Shown here piece after piece: positions 8,889 through 18,040 of a DNA stretch of 64,000 nucleotides. The DNA lies in the NCBI GenBank assembly GCA_019828595.1, contig JAHQRK010000012.1, positions 1,240,001 to 1,304,000 of the forward strand, in the 5' to 3' direction. Position numbers and translations under genes: made by a program. The DNA comes from Aphanomyces cochlioides. Lineage: Eukaryota > Oomycota > Saprolegniomycetes > Saprolegniales > Verrucalvaceae. The notes under the pieces were generated by a model, which was given only the letters and a program-made list of their open reading frames with translations, did no database searches and was not told the DNA's origin. How positions within the stretch are numbered: position 1 is the first letter of the stretch; each line of letters begins with the position of its first letter.

Positions 8889-11316
8889 ATGCGCGCAGTC
8901 GTCCAGCTAGTCTTGGCGAGCGCATTTGCAACGTATGCAGCGGCAGCCCCGGAAGAAGACATATTGCCAGTGCTTATCATCCCCGGCTATGCATCCTCGC
9001 AGCTTCATGCGTGGAGAAGCGAGCGCTGTGGCGCGCTAGGCCAAGATGTCTCGATTGGAGATCGTACGTGTACTCAACCCTCCACGTCTCATGCTTTTGC
9101 TCTTAGGTGTTTGGGTTAACGTAGCGCATTTGATCGCCCAAAAGGACTGCTGGATCAAGTGCATGTCGCTGCATGTCGAAGATCAATCGGACGTGGGCTG
9201 CAAGTTGAGGTACAAGATAAAGCGCGGAGTATGAGATAGATTCATCTTTCGTGCTAGAGCTGGCGAAGGAATCTCGTCCATTGCAGAGCTGGCTCCAGGG
9301 CTTTTCACGGGCCCTATGAGCATTGTATGGCGCAATGTCATTGAAACATTGACAGGCCACTTTGATTTGGGACCTCATCAACTCCTCGTGGCTTCTTATG
9401 ACTGGCGTCTTCCACCATCCAAGCTACAAGAACGCGACCTTTATTTTTATTCGATGCAGCAAAAAAGTTCGAACCATCTAGTGAATATGAATCATCTTAT
9501 ACGGCTCCTTAGTCGAAGATGCAGTTGGCAAAAGCCGAAGTCGGGGCATTGTTGTATTGGCTCATTCGCTTGGCAATTCAGTTTTTCGCTACTTTTTAGC
9601 ATGGCTCAAGAAACAAATACCCGATGATGAAGCCTACCAGGTGCGTCTAGAAGCTCAGCGTTGTTGGGCTGACAGAAACTGATTCAATAGCGTTGGATTG
9701 ATCGACATATTGCTTCGTACTTTGCAGTCGGCGCGCCATTTCTGGGAAGTACCGAGATTGTCGAAGCTGTCACTGCTGGTGGAACCGTCTCGATTCCATT
9801 GTCCAAGGAGACTCTACGCGAACTTCAAGTCACTTATGGTATACATCCTGAAGAACGACTAGAATGATGTCTTGTGATTTTAGGATCAACCCAATGGATG
9901 CTGCCGTTTCCTCGAGATGTCAACGATGCCAAGGCAAACGAGACCCTTGTGACGATTCATTACAAGTCAGAAGACACGGGGGTACGACATTTCAAAATGC
10001 GAAACATGTATTCAAGCACTTGTAGGCTCATCACAGTCACAACTTCACACTGCACGACATCACAAATGGCAATTTTCATCGGCGGATGCGTCACATTGAC
10101 CCTCATTTCGATGATTTGGCATATCTTCACCAACAGTACCAAAGATATCTACTGTAGTTTGTATGAGCTCAGGCGACGAGTTAGGTACTACGTCGAAGAT
10201 CCCGTCTTGAACCCGCTGACGCCATGGACTCGGCCTCCCATTAAATCTGTCCACGTTGTCTACGGGGTCGGTTTGTCGGTAGAAAATATGCCTAGTTTAT
10301 GACTGCTAACTCGGAATCTCAGGTTCGTCACCGCCTGACCCTTTCCCAAACTGGCCCAGGACAGTGGGAGACTTCTGCAGTCGAAGGTGAGGAGCCAGAC
10401 CCAGATTCGTGCGACAAAACGGGAGATGGCACTGTCTCGTATGACTCACTGTCCTGGGGCCACACGTGGCTTGGTCAAAATGTAAGCTGCCACGTCTGTT
10501 GAAATTTACTCTACGTTATAAATTGTTAGGGCGACACAATCAATGTGACACGTATTCCGCAAGCCCCTTTCTTTAACGCAGCAAAAACTGTATCCAAACA
10601 AGCAACGCGTTTGCGTTATAGCACGTATGAGTCATCTTGCAGCTATGACCGCCGAAATGCTGCCGAGCCTCGACCCAAGGCCAGCACGAACAGCGGTTTC
10701 CTCACAGACATGATCTGGTCAACTACAGACGAACCAGCCATTACATTCTTCGAATACACAGACAGCAAGTCTCATGTAAGACATCTTGCCCTTGAAGGTG
10801 CTCATTTTTTGTAGACAAGCGTGTGGGAACTAGATCAAGTTCCCCACCGTGAAATCTTGACGAACCCTGCATTTCTACGCGAGCTCAAGCACGAGTTGGA
10901 GCAGACATTTATCACAGGGGGTCATGCATCCAAGGTACAAAAATGCATCAAGCCAAAGATCAAGTTATCCCCATGATTCATAGACCTTTCGACCGCCACA
11001 TCATGACACAGATTGTTATTGGAATTACCTGCGAGCTCGATGTGAGTATGGCGAGTACTGTCAATACGATTACAAGTAACACTACGGCCAAACCCAACCG
11101 GTGGAATTCAAGCGTCCTTCTAGATTTGGCGACGTGACTTTGGATCAATCATGCCGTATCAAGAAAACATTGGGCCGCATTTGGCTGGAACACCAGCAGT
11201 CACTTCCCCCAACAAAACGAGTCAAGCCCGATCATCGAATCGGCGAGCCTGTTTTCAAGCACATGCTCCACGAATATGCAGGTCAATGCGCTCATCCCCC
11301 CCACAATCGCCCATAA
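8889..11316 (+). CDS. LCAT/PDAT-family acyltransferase, 13 exons
   Basis: Joining 13 exons gives 628 residues. Exons: 8889-9063, 9107-9209, 9258-9466, 9513-9640, 9691-9838, 9884-9981, 10026-10135, 10173-10278, 10323-10481, 10530-10775, 10815-10934, 10984-11075, 11124-11316. All introns are GT-AG and 37-50 nt. The enzyme would transfer a fatty acyl chain from a phospholipid to a sterol or diacylglycerol, or act as a phospholipase. A signal peptide (about 1-20, VVQLVLASAFATYAAAAP) points to the secretory pathway. Family motifs follow: VLIIPGYASSQLHAW near the N-terminus, nucleophile Ser181 in VLAHSLGNS, Asp394 in TGDGTVSYDSL and His505 in VPHREILTNP, which form the alpha/beta-hydrolase triad. 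Substrate is not decidable. Confidence is high for the family and good for exon borders, since every junction restores frame and motif. Confidence 0.88.
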
Positions 11317-11381
11317 CCAAATAAACTGACTCAAGACCAATTTGTTGCTGCATTTGTTAATTTTTCATGCATCATCGCCCC

Positions 11382-11453
11382 GCCTTTGTGGCTCAGTGGT
11401 AGAGCATCTGTCTTGTAAACAGAAGGTCCCCGGTTCAATCCCGGGCGGAGGCA
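11382..11453 (+). tRNA. tRNA-Thr(TGT)
   Basis: A cloverleaf folds cleanly: 7-bp acceptor stem GCCTTTG/CGGAGGC (two G-T pairs), D-arm GCTC..GAGC, anticodon stem TCTGT/ACAGA around loop CTTGTAA (anticodon TGT) and T-arm CCCGG-TTCAATC-CCGGG. A and B boxes (TGGCTCAGTGG, GGTTCAATCC) are good. There is no intron and no encoded CCA. A T-run about 30 nt downstream could end transcription. It lies 65 bp after the acyltransferase stop on the same strand. Confidence 0.95.
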
Positions 11454-11539
11454 TCTTCTCGCGAGGCACCTTATTAGAAATCATTTTTGTGACGGGACTG
11501 TTCTGGTCGTCGTCCGTGTGTGCACCTTGAGGAGGTTGC

Positions 11540-11780
11540 ATGAAAGCGTCGCCGAGGAGACACAGACACGAACGCTCTCTTTCATTCAAGTCGTTGAACC
11601 ACGTCATTTCTTTGTGTTATCATTCCTAGGTGCTCGTTTTCTGTGGGCGCATTGGACAAACAAATGTGCGAAGTGTCATGCCGACGTTGTCGCAAAGTTG
11701 AAAGATATGCAATGTGTTTGCGAGGAACAAAGAGACCCGTCCTCCCTCGCTGGCGCGGCGACGGATCCTGTTCGACGTCA
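11540..11780 (+). CDS. Possible small two-exon Cys-rich ORF
   Basis: Speculative. ATG 11540 followed by a 40-nt candidate intron (11590-11629, ending TCCTAG) would give a basic peptide of about 65 residues with the cluster CEVSCRRCRK. The donor GTCGTTG is unlike the other donors in the window, which are mostly GTA. A second open frame over the same DNA has CAKCHADVV and CVCEEQ. Neither is recognised. Confidence 0.15.
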
Positions 11781-12047
11781 TGACAAAAAGGATGTGCTAC
11801 GTTCAAGTTTATCCACGTCCAACTTACGTCAACGAAAAAGCCCATCATCGAATCTCTATCGCAATCACAATTCACAGGCTCACGGAGAGAAATACATGTA
11901 GACAGGACAAGGATTTCAAAACATACACCTTTCTATGCAAGCTACACCGAGATCTCTCTTGCGTGGCCGTGCTCTTGCTCGAGAGAGCGAAACGACCGTC
12001 TCGGGCGAGTCGTGGGTCGAGGAGACAAGCCTCGACGGAGAGGTTAT

Positions 12048-12401
12048 TCAACAGTCGTTGTCTTTGACGGAGCTGTCGGCTGGCATTGCGCTCTGGACAT
12101 GGGCACGGACTGTGGCCATGTACTTGGCATTGCTCTGGCAGTCGAGCGAGCAGTACGTCGAGGTGCACACACTCGCTTGGACTAAATAGATCTTGTGGCA
12201 ATTGAGGCACTTGTTGCGGTCCGTGACGATCGACGTGGTGTCTTGCGGCATGACGAGCGACGAGTTCATGATGCGACGATGGCGAGGCAAATTCCAGAAT
12301 GAGCCGCTTTTTCCTCGGCTCAGCACCCGCGTGAGCAATGGTTGACACCGTAGTGGCCGTGGTGGATGAGGGTGAAGGATGGAAGACACGCAGCGTGACA
12401 T
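12048..12401 (-). CDS. Small Cys-rich protein (CxxC...YCSLDC motif)
   Basis: 117 codons from ATG 12401; the internal Met in IMNSSLVMPQ is an alternative start. The core has two cysteine pairs, KCLNCHKIY and YCSLDCQSN, about 15 residues apart, resembling a treble-clef or FYVE-like half finger. I recall short oomycete proteins with a similar YCSLDC signature, but their function is unknown to me. The N-terminus is Arg/Pro/His-rich. The stop at 12048 is followed by another plausible frame, so the C-terminus may be longer if an intron exists. No promoter motif is seen. Confidence 0.4.
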   Translation of the reverse strand: MSRCVSSILHPHPPRPLRCQPLLTRVLSRGKSGSFWNLPRHRRIMNSSLVMPQDTTSIVTDRNKCLNCHKIYLVQASVCTSTYCSLDCQSNAKYMATVRAHVQSAMPADSSVKDNDC

Positions 12402-12788
12402 CGAATGGCCAAGTCCATGCTTTGTAGCTCTCCTTCTAGAAGGTGCGTCCTATACAATCTCGTCGGCCACGCATGAGGGCATCTATTTCATATCTCGCCG
12501 TGGCTGTAGCGGCTTTAACCCGCGTCAGCCAGCTCACCCAGCGATGTCATTCCTCCTGGCTAGCCAGTACTGCAAATACAGTAATTTCTGCCTGTTCTCA
12601 TTTGATGAAATCCAATCCTCCAAATGCATCCCCAGCCATCGTCTTCGGCCGAAGGCGTTTGCCGCCTCGCTTCTCTCGGTGATTGTGAATGGACCATGAT
12701 CAACATGACACTTTTTAAATCATACATAGGAATAAATATGGAGCGACAAGAGATGCTGTCGACAAGTCACTGACGACTGTCTGGCGGC
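12402..12788. other. Intergenic
   Basis: Between the small Cys-rich ORF and the end of the zinc-knuckle gene I see no gene. Plus-strand frames here have no family features. Confidence 0.4.
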
Positions 12789-13667
12789 TCAGTTGGGCTT
12801 CAAGTGGAGGAGACATTTCGCCAAAGTAGCTGACGCATGGTGGCTTGCGCAAAAGTTTGTGCCGCGAAGTCGTTTGTCCGAACAGCCGGCCACTTGACAG
12901 CAGAATTGAGACGAATGGAATGCGCAAAAGCCTGTGTGGGACGTCGACTCGGCCTTGCATGTTGGGTAGATGCAGCTCGACGATGTATCTTCCTGCTTGA
13001 ACGATTTGTCCTGCAACGCGATCGAGAGTGGAGGAAGGGTCATCCGGGACAAGGTCACTGAAGACTCCATGGGTGTCTTGAGTGTTGGAAACATGTCCTT
13101 TCGAAGCGGCGACATGGTCGCCACATTCTTCGACTTGAACTTTTCGATCACAGAAGAGGACAGGCGAGGGTTGACCACTGAGTTGTGAGTTTGTGGTGGG
13201 GGCGTCTCGGATCCAGACGCTTCGTCGCCGCTCGTACTGCTTCCACACGACAGACTTCGCATCCACTTGGGTCCACCACCGTGCGCTCTGCATTTTCCTC
13301 CTCCTTGGCTAGATTTGACACATCCTGGTACATCGCAACGGACTCCTCCGCCGTGCGCTTTGCAAAATCGTTTTGACTGGGCGCTCTTGTCGCATCCATC
13401 GTATTCGCATCGTTTGCCACCACCATGACGAATACAATACCCGCCGCCTTGGTCGCTCAAATTGCATCCTTCAGTGCCGCATCTTTTGCCACCGCCGTGC
13501 GCTTTGCAGAGACCGCGAGATCGCGCGCCACTCGTGCAGCCGTGAACAATACACTTCTTCAGCTTGCGTTTCTTCTTGCCAGTTTCACTCAGGAGCTGCT
13601 GCTGCTGCTGTGGTTGCGTATGTTCTTGCTCCATCGCGTGCACCAAGTCGTGGATGCTGCTTTCCAT
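12789..13667 (-). CDS. WRKY19-like zinc-knuckle protein (CxH-GGG repeats)
   Basis: The chosen start ATG 13667 gives 292 residues. An in-frame ATG at 13982 exists, but the added 105 residues look like promoter DNA with CCAAT boxes. The protein has a Gln run (QPQQQQQ, near residue 20), a basic stretch (KKKRKLKK) that could be a nuclear signal, then four tandem zinc-knuckle repeats of the form C-x4-C-x(9-11)-C-x2-H-GGG (KCIVHGC..CKAHGGG, RCGTEGC..CIRHGGG, RCEYDGC..CKAHGGG, RCDVPGC..CRAHGGG). Two degenerate copies lie near the C-terminus (CIYPTC..CAFH, CQVAGC..CASH). Such repeats are named after a part of plant WRKY19 and are abundant in oomycetes. Nucleic-acid binding is likely; the target is unknown. 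Confidence 0.8.
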   Translation of the reverse strand: MESSIHDLVHAMEQEHTQPQQQQQLLSETGKKKRKLKKCIVHGCTSGARSRGLCKAHGGGKRCGTEGCNLSDQGGGYCIRHGGGKRCEYDGCDKSAQSKRFCKAHGGGVRCDVPGCVKSSQGGGKCRAHGGGPKWMRSLSCGSSTSGDEASGSETPPPQTHNSVVNPRLSSSVIEKFKSKNVATMSPLRKDMFPTLKTPMESSVTLSRMTLPPLSIALQDKSFKQEDTSSSCIYPTCKAESTSHTGFCAFHSSQFCCQVAGCSDKRLRGTNFCASHHASATLAKCLLHLKPN

Positions 13668-14589
13668 CTTGAACGCCTTTTTCGAAATGATGTCGATCGT
13701 CCCGAAAAAAAAAGAGCCAACGCGGGGGGTTTCAAAAATGGATGGGGTTCTTCTCGCAGTGCTATTTGATTGGCCAATTATTTTAAGAAATGCAATTTGA
13801 TTGGTGCCGAAATTTTCAGAAACGACTCGGATTGGATGATCCATGAAGGGATCTTGAACGTTTCGAATTCTGTAGCCAGCCAGCGAGTACCAGACGGAGC
13901 ATACTCGCAACGGCTGCTCCTTCTGCACTTGCTCGGGCTGCTTGACGCCGGCCACAACGCGTACGAGATCGCTCTCTCTCATTCTAGCCTAGTAGCATGA
14001 CCTTCTATCCATAACGATGTATATTTAGCTCAGGAGAAGAATGCAATCCTGTTCAAAACTGCTCTCGGCCTCCGATTGGGAGCCGATTTCAGTCGTGACC
14101 AGCCCTGCAGCATTGGCGATCCTCCATCACTCGCGACCTCTCTGTGCTTGCGGCTCCTCATAGTACCTTGCAACAAACCGAGGATAGGCGATAGGTTGTT
14201 GGAAGACGGCAGGGCACGGACAACTTTTATCACACAAATGAAACGACCCAGACGTGCAACGCAAGAAAGGGTGCCAAGACGCTTTCTCTCTCGATGAATC
14301 GTTTTGTTCTACGCAAAACCAACAGAGACATGGGAAACAGCCATGAGTGTGCTGAAACCCAAGGGAGGCAACTGCGTCTTGGCAAAGTAAGGCGAAAGAG
14401 GTGGCATTAGTCTGACCACGAAGAGATGGGAGCAAGTTAATTCATCAGTGACAAGCCATGATTTATTTATTTTCGTCCTTTATAGTGTCTTTGTACTGTG
14501 AAGAAGTGTGTCTCTGGAACGTCCATGAGTCGCGTGAACAAAATCTCATCTCCATGCAATCTCTCCATCTCTCTCGAAGAATCTCACGG
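13668..14589. other. Intergenic, CCAAT-box rich upstream region
   Basis: About 0.9 kb between the zinc-knuckle start and the FYVE-GAF stop. TTGATTGGCCAATTA near 13770 and TTGATTGGTG near 13799 are CCAAT boxes in both orientations, about 100 bp upstream of the zinc-knuckle start. Open frames at 14076-14435 overlap on both strands and show no family feature. Confidence 0.4.
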
Positions 14590-16668
14590 CTAGACATGAC
14601 GATCGAGAAGGGTTTCAACGCGGTCGACGGCATGAGAGAGCTCTTTTAGCTTGGCGGCGTTTTCTTCCAATGTCTCCAGCATGCTGGTTTGTTGTTGTGA
14701 CAAGAGTTGTTGCGTCAAGATGGTCTTGCCAAGAATATCCCAAAAGCCATTGCCGCTGCTTTCTTGTGGCAACACACTACAGGAATAGGCACGCACGGCG
14801 CGGGTTTCCAAGATGTCAGCACTGCCAGAGCAAGCACTAAGTCGCATGTCGCCCATGTTTTCAGTCACCTAGATCATAAATCACTCCGCAAGCTGAGGGG
14901 GATACCCTTACCTCTTGGACACGGCTTAACAAGTCGAATAACAAAGCACGTTGACCAACGACGTGCGGAACAATCAATGTGACCAAGACATGATCGACAG
15001 CATGCGGCGAAATGAGCCACGCCAAGCAAAACTCCATGTCGGTCGCGTCAATCGCGATCATCGTCCATGCACCACCAGGATATTGCCGTCGATGGCACAA
15101 CAGCCGCGTTTCCTTGGTCGAACGCCATAGAGTTCTGCCTCGAAAGCAAACATGATCGAGCGTCGTGTGAAGATTGATCATCTTGCGTCCTGTGACAGAC
15201 AAGACGACATCGCCGTAGACTTTGTTTTGACGTAGATCGAGCACTTTGTTCCAGTCGACTTTGCCATCAATGGCAATTACTTTGGTTGCTTTGAGATATC
15301 CACGTTCGTAGCGCTCCTCAAACGAAAAGAGTCGCGCACCGCATTCGTCTTCTTCTTCCAGTTCCCAAGCGCTTCTTAGCAAGGCACGGTAAAACATCAT
15401 GGCCGATTGAATGCCTTGGTCGTATGCTGTCACGGATTGCCTCGACACGGCTAGAAGCATGAGATTCGACCGCGCGCTGGTTGTCAGCATTGTATCCGGG
15501 ATATATGGCATCGACTCGAGGTTCCCAACAACGTCATCTTCTTCATCTTCTGCCGACGAGAGAACTTCAGGATTGTTCACACGGGTTCGTTCCTCCACGA
15601 CTTCGGCCGCAATGCGCGCGACTGAGTCGAGCGTGTTGCGCTGTGCAAGACTCGTTTGGTTGTGCGAGACAATGTCCATGGCAACAACTGCACCAACAAC
15701 GGACCCTACATGAACCAATCAAACCAAATTTTTCAGCAATTGCAACCTGAAACGCGGACAGGAGTGGCAGCGTAGTATCGAATGCCATGCATGAGTAGCG
15801 TTGGTGGGCATTTTGGATCGGCCTGTGTGTCGTGAAGAATGCACGTTCGACCTTCACGCCAAACAAGTTCGCACAAGTCGGCTGGGGAAGCGTGTAATGA
15901 GTGCAACCCGACGCTAGCTTGAAACGAGGCTTCAGATGTTGGCGATGGCGACAGACAAATGCAGACCATGTTGGCGTACAGCGAATTCGCCACTAGATGC
16001 ACCAAGACATTGAGCGTGTTGTCTTCAGAAAATGTATCAGCCTGCCGTTCGTCGTCCAGTTTAGACATAACGGCGCTTTCGTCAGGTGCAGGCCATGGCG
16101 GACACATGCTCTTTTGAGATGTGAGTCGCCACGTGAGATTGCTTCCCTTGTCATCAATCACGCTGCTGTAGCCAAATGTAAGTTAACATCGAATTGTAGT
16201 CGTACTCTGGAATGTCTTGAGCATCAATCGTGCCAAGTATTGGCGTTTGCATAACGTCTTTGTCTCGGTAAGTGGATGATTTTGATCGTCTTCGACAGTC
16301 TCGCGTCGCGTCGGTGGCTTGAATGATGCAGAATGTGCAAATGCGCACTGTCAAGTCGAAATTGAGCTCAACGAGGCGAATCTTCTTGTGCTTCGAGCAG
16401 CTATTGCAGAGCACTTCGCCGCACTACGATATCTGTGACAGCAGCTACGGCTTGGTTGTACCGTGCGGCAATGATGGCGTCGTCGAAAGGCATGGAATTG
16501 CTGCATGCAAATGTTGCAATGGCGGCGATTTTCATCTTTCACCCATTGCTCCGGTCGCAACAGATTGCCTACTGCCAGAAAACCCGATTCAATATAGTAT
16601 ACATGTGGCGCTTTCTCCAGAAACGAGCTCTCGTCGCCTCCGCCGCCACCTGACGACGACCGTCCCAT
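14590..16668 (-). CDS. FYVE-GAF protein with START-like region, 5 exons
   Basis: Exons 16668-16462, 16423-16206, 16165-15747, 15705-14912 and 14868-14590 join to 638 residues. The four introns are 38, 40, 41 and 43 nt, all GT-AG. The N-terminal FYVE zinc finger (about 35-100) has CNICMQQF, the RRRHHC basic patch and CGEVLCNSCS..RICTFC, so it should bind phosphatidylinositol-3-phosphate on endosomes. A GAF-like domain follows (about 160-290, NVLVHLVANSLYANMVCICLS, GIRYYAATPVRV). Then comes a START-like region (about 330-530) and a C-terminal coiled coil. ATG 16668 (MGRSSSGGGGG) is chosen because the paired promoter motif sits just upstream. An in-frame ATG at 17034 would add 122 residues that read through that motif. 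An adaptor or lipid-sensing role is inferred. Confidence 0.82.
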
Positions 16669-16710
16669 GTTGCAGATCCCAGAATGACACGATTCGAAAA
16701 AAGATCGGTC

Positions 16711-16761
16711 ATCCGGATAATGATCGCACTTTATTGGCTGGAATTTTCCAATCTCCGGATA
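16711..16761 (-). promoter_or_regulatory. Paired CCGGATAA motif upstream of FYVE-GAF gene
   Basis: ATCCGGATAA at 16711-16720 and CTCCGGATAA ending at 16762, 41 bp apart on the plus strand (TTATCCGG on the gene strand). The nearer copy lies 43 nt before the chosen ATG. Confidence 0.5.
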
Positions 16762-16914
16762 AACTGTTCCAACGGAGATTGAAAAACTCGTGCTGACGTC
16801 GAGAGAAGCGACGCTTGGACTCCACGGCAGACCGCGATAATGTTCGATGGACAATTCAGCGTTTGACGATAAGAAACGATTGGCAAGTGTCGTTGGCTCG
16901 TTTTTATTCGCATG

Positions 16915-17585
16915 TTGTGTGGTTAGGGGTTGAAGGCTTAGGGGTGCAGGGGTTAGCATCTGTTGCACGAGAGAGTTCAATGGAATCCCCGTCGTCTGAC
17001 ACACCTGGGTTGGCGTGCAGCAGCGATCGTGCATGCTAAGAGCAGTATCAGGCAGAGACGACGAAATCGTAGAATCTTCTCGCTGTCACGTGTTTGGGGC
17101 AACAAGGTGGGGTGGAAGGGGTTTCAATAAAAATATTGTTCAGTCCACAAGTCCATATGACGAGTTTTGTGGTTGACTGGATGAGTGGGGGCTGTGGGGG
17201 CTGGTACAGCTTGTCAATCTTGAGCCCCATCAAGACATCAACAAGATAACTAATGGATAATTGTACAGGTACTGTCGTCCAAGAAGCAGAGGGTCGTGGC
17301 ATATGTGCAAAAGTTGAACGCAGTAAAAGAAGGGATAACAGGATGTGAGGGGTTGGAGTGGGTGATGGGGACTGTCAATGACAGTCAAAAGCCTCCGTAA
17401 TGAGATATTGATGTCGCCAGTGACGTTCCAGAGATTTCCGAGGGACGAATCACTTTGTAACGATGCCGAAAAAAAGGCGAGTTTTCGCCCTTCTGTATGA
17501 CTGCCGAAACGGTTGAAATTTTCCAGACAAGGGGTGCAGTGGTTATGAAGGGTTTAGGGTGGTAGGGGTGTGGGGGTTATTTATG
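16915..17585 (+). other. G-rich, strand-asymmetric intergenic region
   Basis: The plus strand holds many runs of three to five G: TTAGGGGTGCAGGGGTTAG near 16940, GGTGGGGTGGAAGGGG near 17105, GGGGGCTGTGGGGG near 17187, GGGTTTAGGGTGG near 17550. No gene is supported. Sequence is compatible with G-quadruplex formation or decayed TTTAGGG-like DNA. It lies between the divergent FYVE-GAF and EF-hand genes. Confidence 0.45.
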
Positions 17586-17970
17586 CGCTGCTGAACTCGT
17601 CCAGCAACTCGGATCTCAGGATGCCAATGAATTCGTCCACAACAATCAGGTGATCACGTCGTCGAGCTGCTCGCGATTCCATAGAGATAAAAACGTGTTG
17701 CGTGCATTATCTCAAAAAAGATTTATGAACAGAGAGAGTCAAGTCCGCTCTAGGGTGTGAAAAAGTTGATACTCGATTTTACCACCGAAACCGTGATCTC
17801 TAAACTCTCGTGGTAACGATTCGAGATGCTCTTAGTAAGCCGCTTTTAATGAGATCTCTAACGTAGTCGTTCATCTTTATCTTATAGCGGTGTGGTTCAT
17901 GTTTTGCTTCGATTTCTGTCATGTGTCGGTTGCGTGTACTCGGAATCTTGGCCTCAAAAAGTAAATGACA

Positions 17971-17990
17971 ATCCGGATAAATTATCCGGA
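17971..17990 (+). promoter_or_regulatory. CCGGATAA inverted pair upstream of EF-hand gene
   Basis: TCCGGATAA and TTATCCGGA form perfect 9-bp inverted arms separated by one A. The site ends 51 nt before the ATG at 18041. Confidence 0.6.
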
Positions 17991-18040
17991 CCACCCCATA
18001 TCTTGCCTTGAAACCAAATTGGAGCTCAAGCTGCCTGCCG

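Noticed and set aside
8594..8980. Minus-strand frame of 128 codons over the acyltransferase promoter
   Set aside because: It overlaps the signal-peptide exon and the paired promoter motif and has no family feature.
11872..12348. Minus-strand His/Arg/Leu-rich frame of 158 codons
   Set aside because: It overlaps the Cys-rich ORF in another frame; its composition looks like a shadow frame.
16669..17034. N-terminal extension of the FYVE-GAF gene to ATG 17034
   Set aside because: The extension translates straight through the two promoter-like CCGGATAA motifs and has no conserved feature; ATG 16668 fits the spacing seen at other genes.
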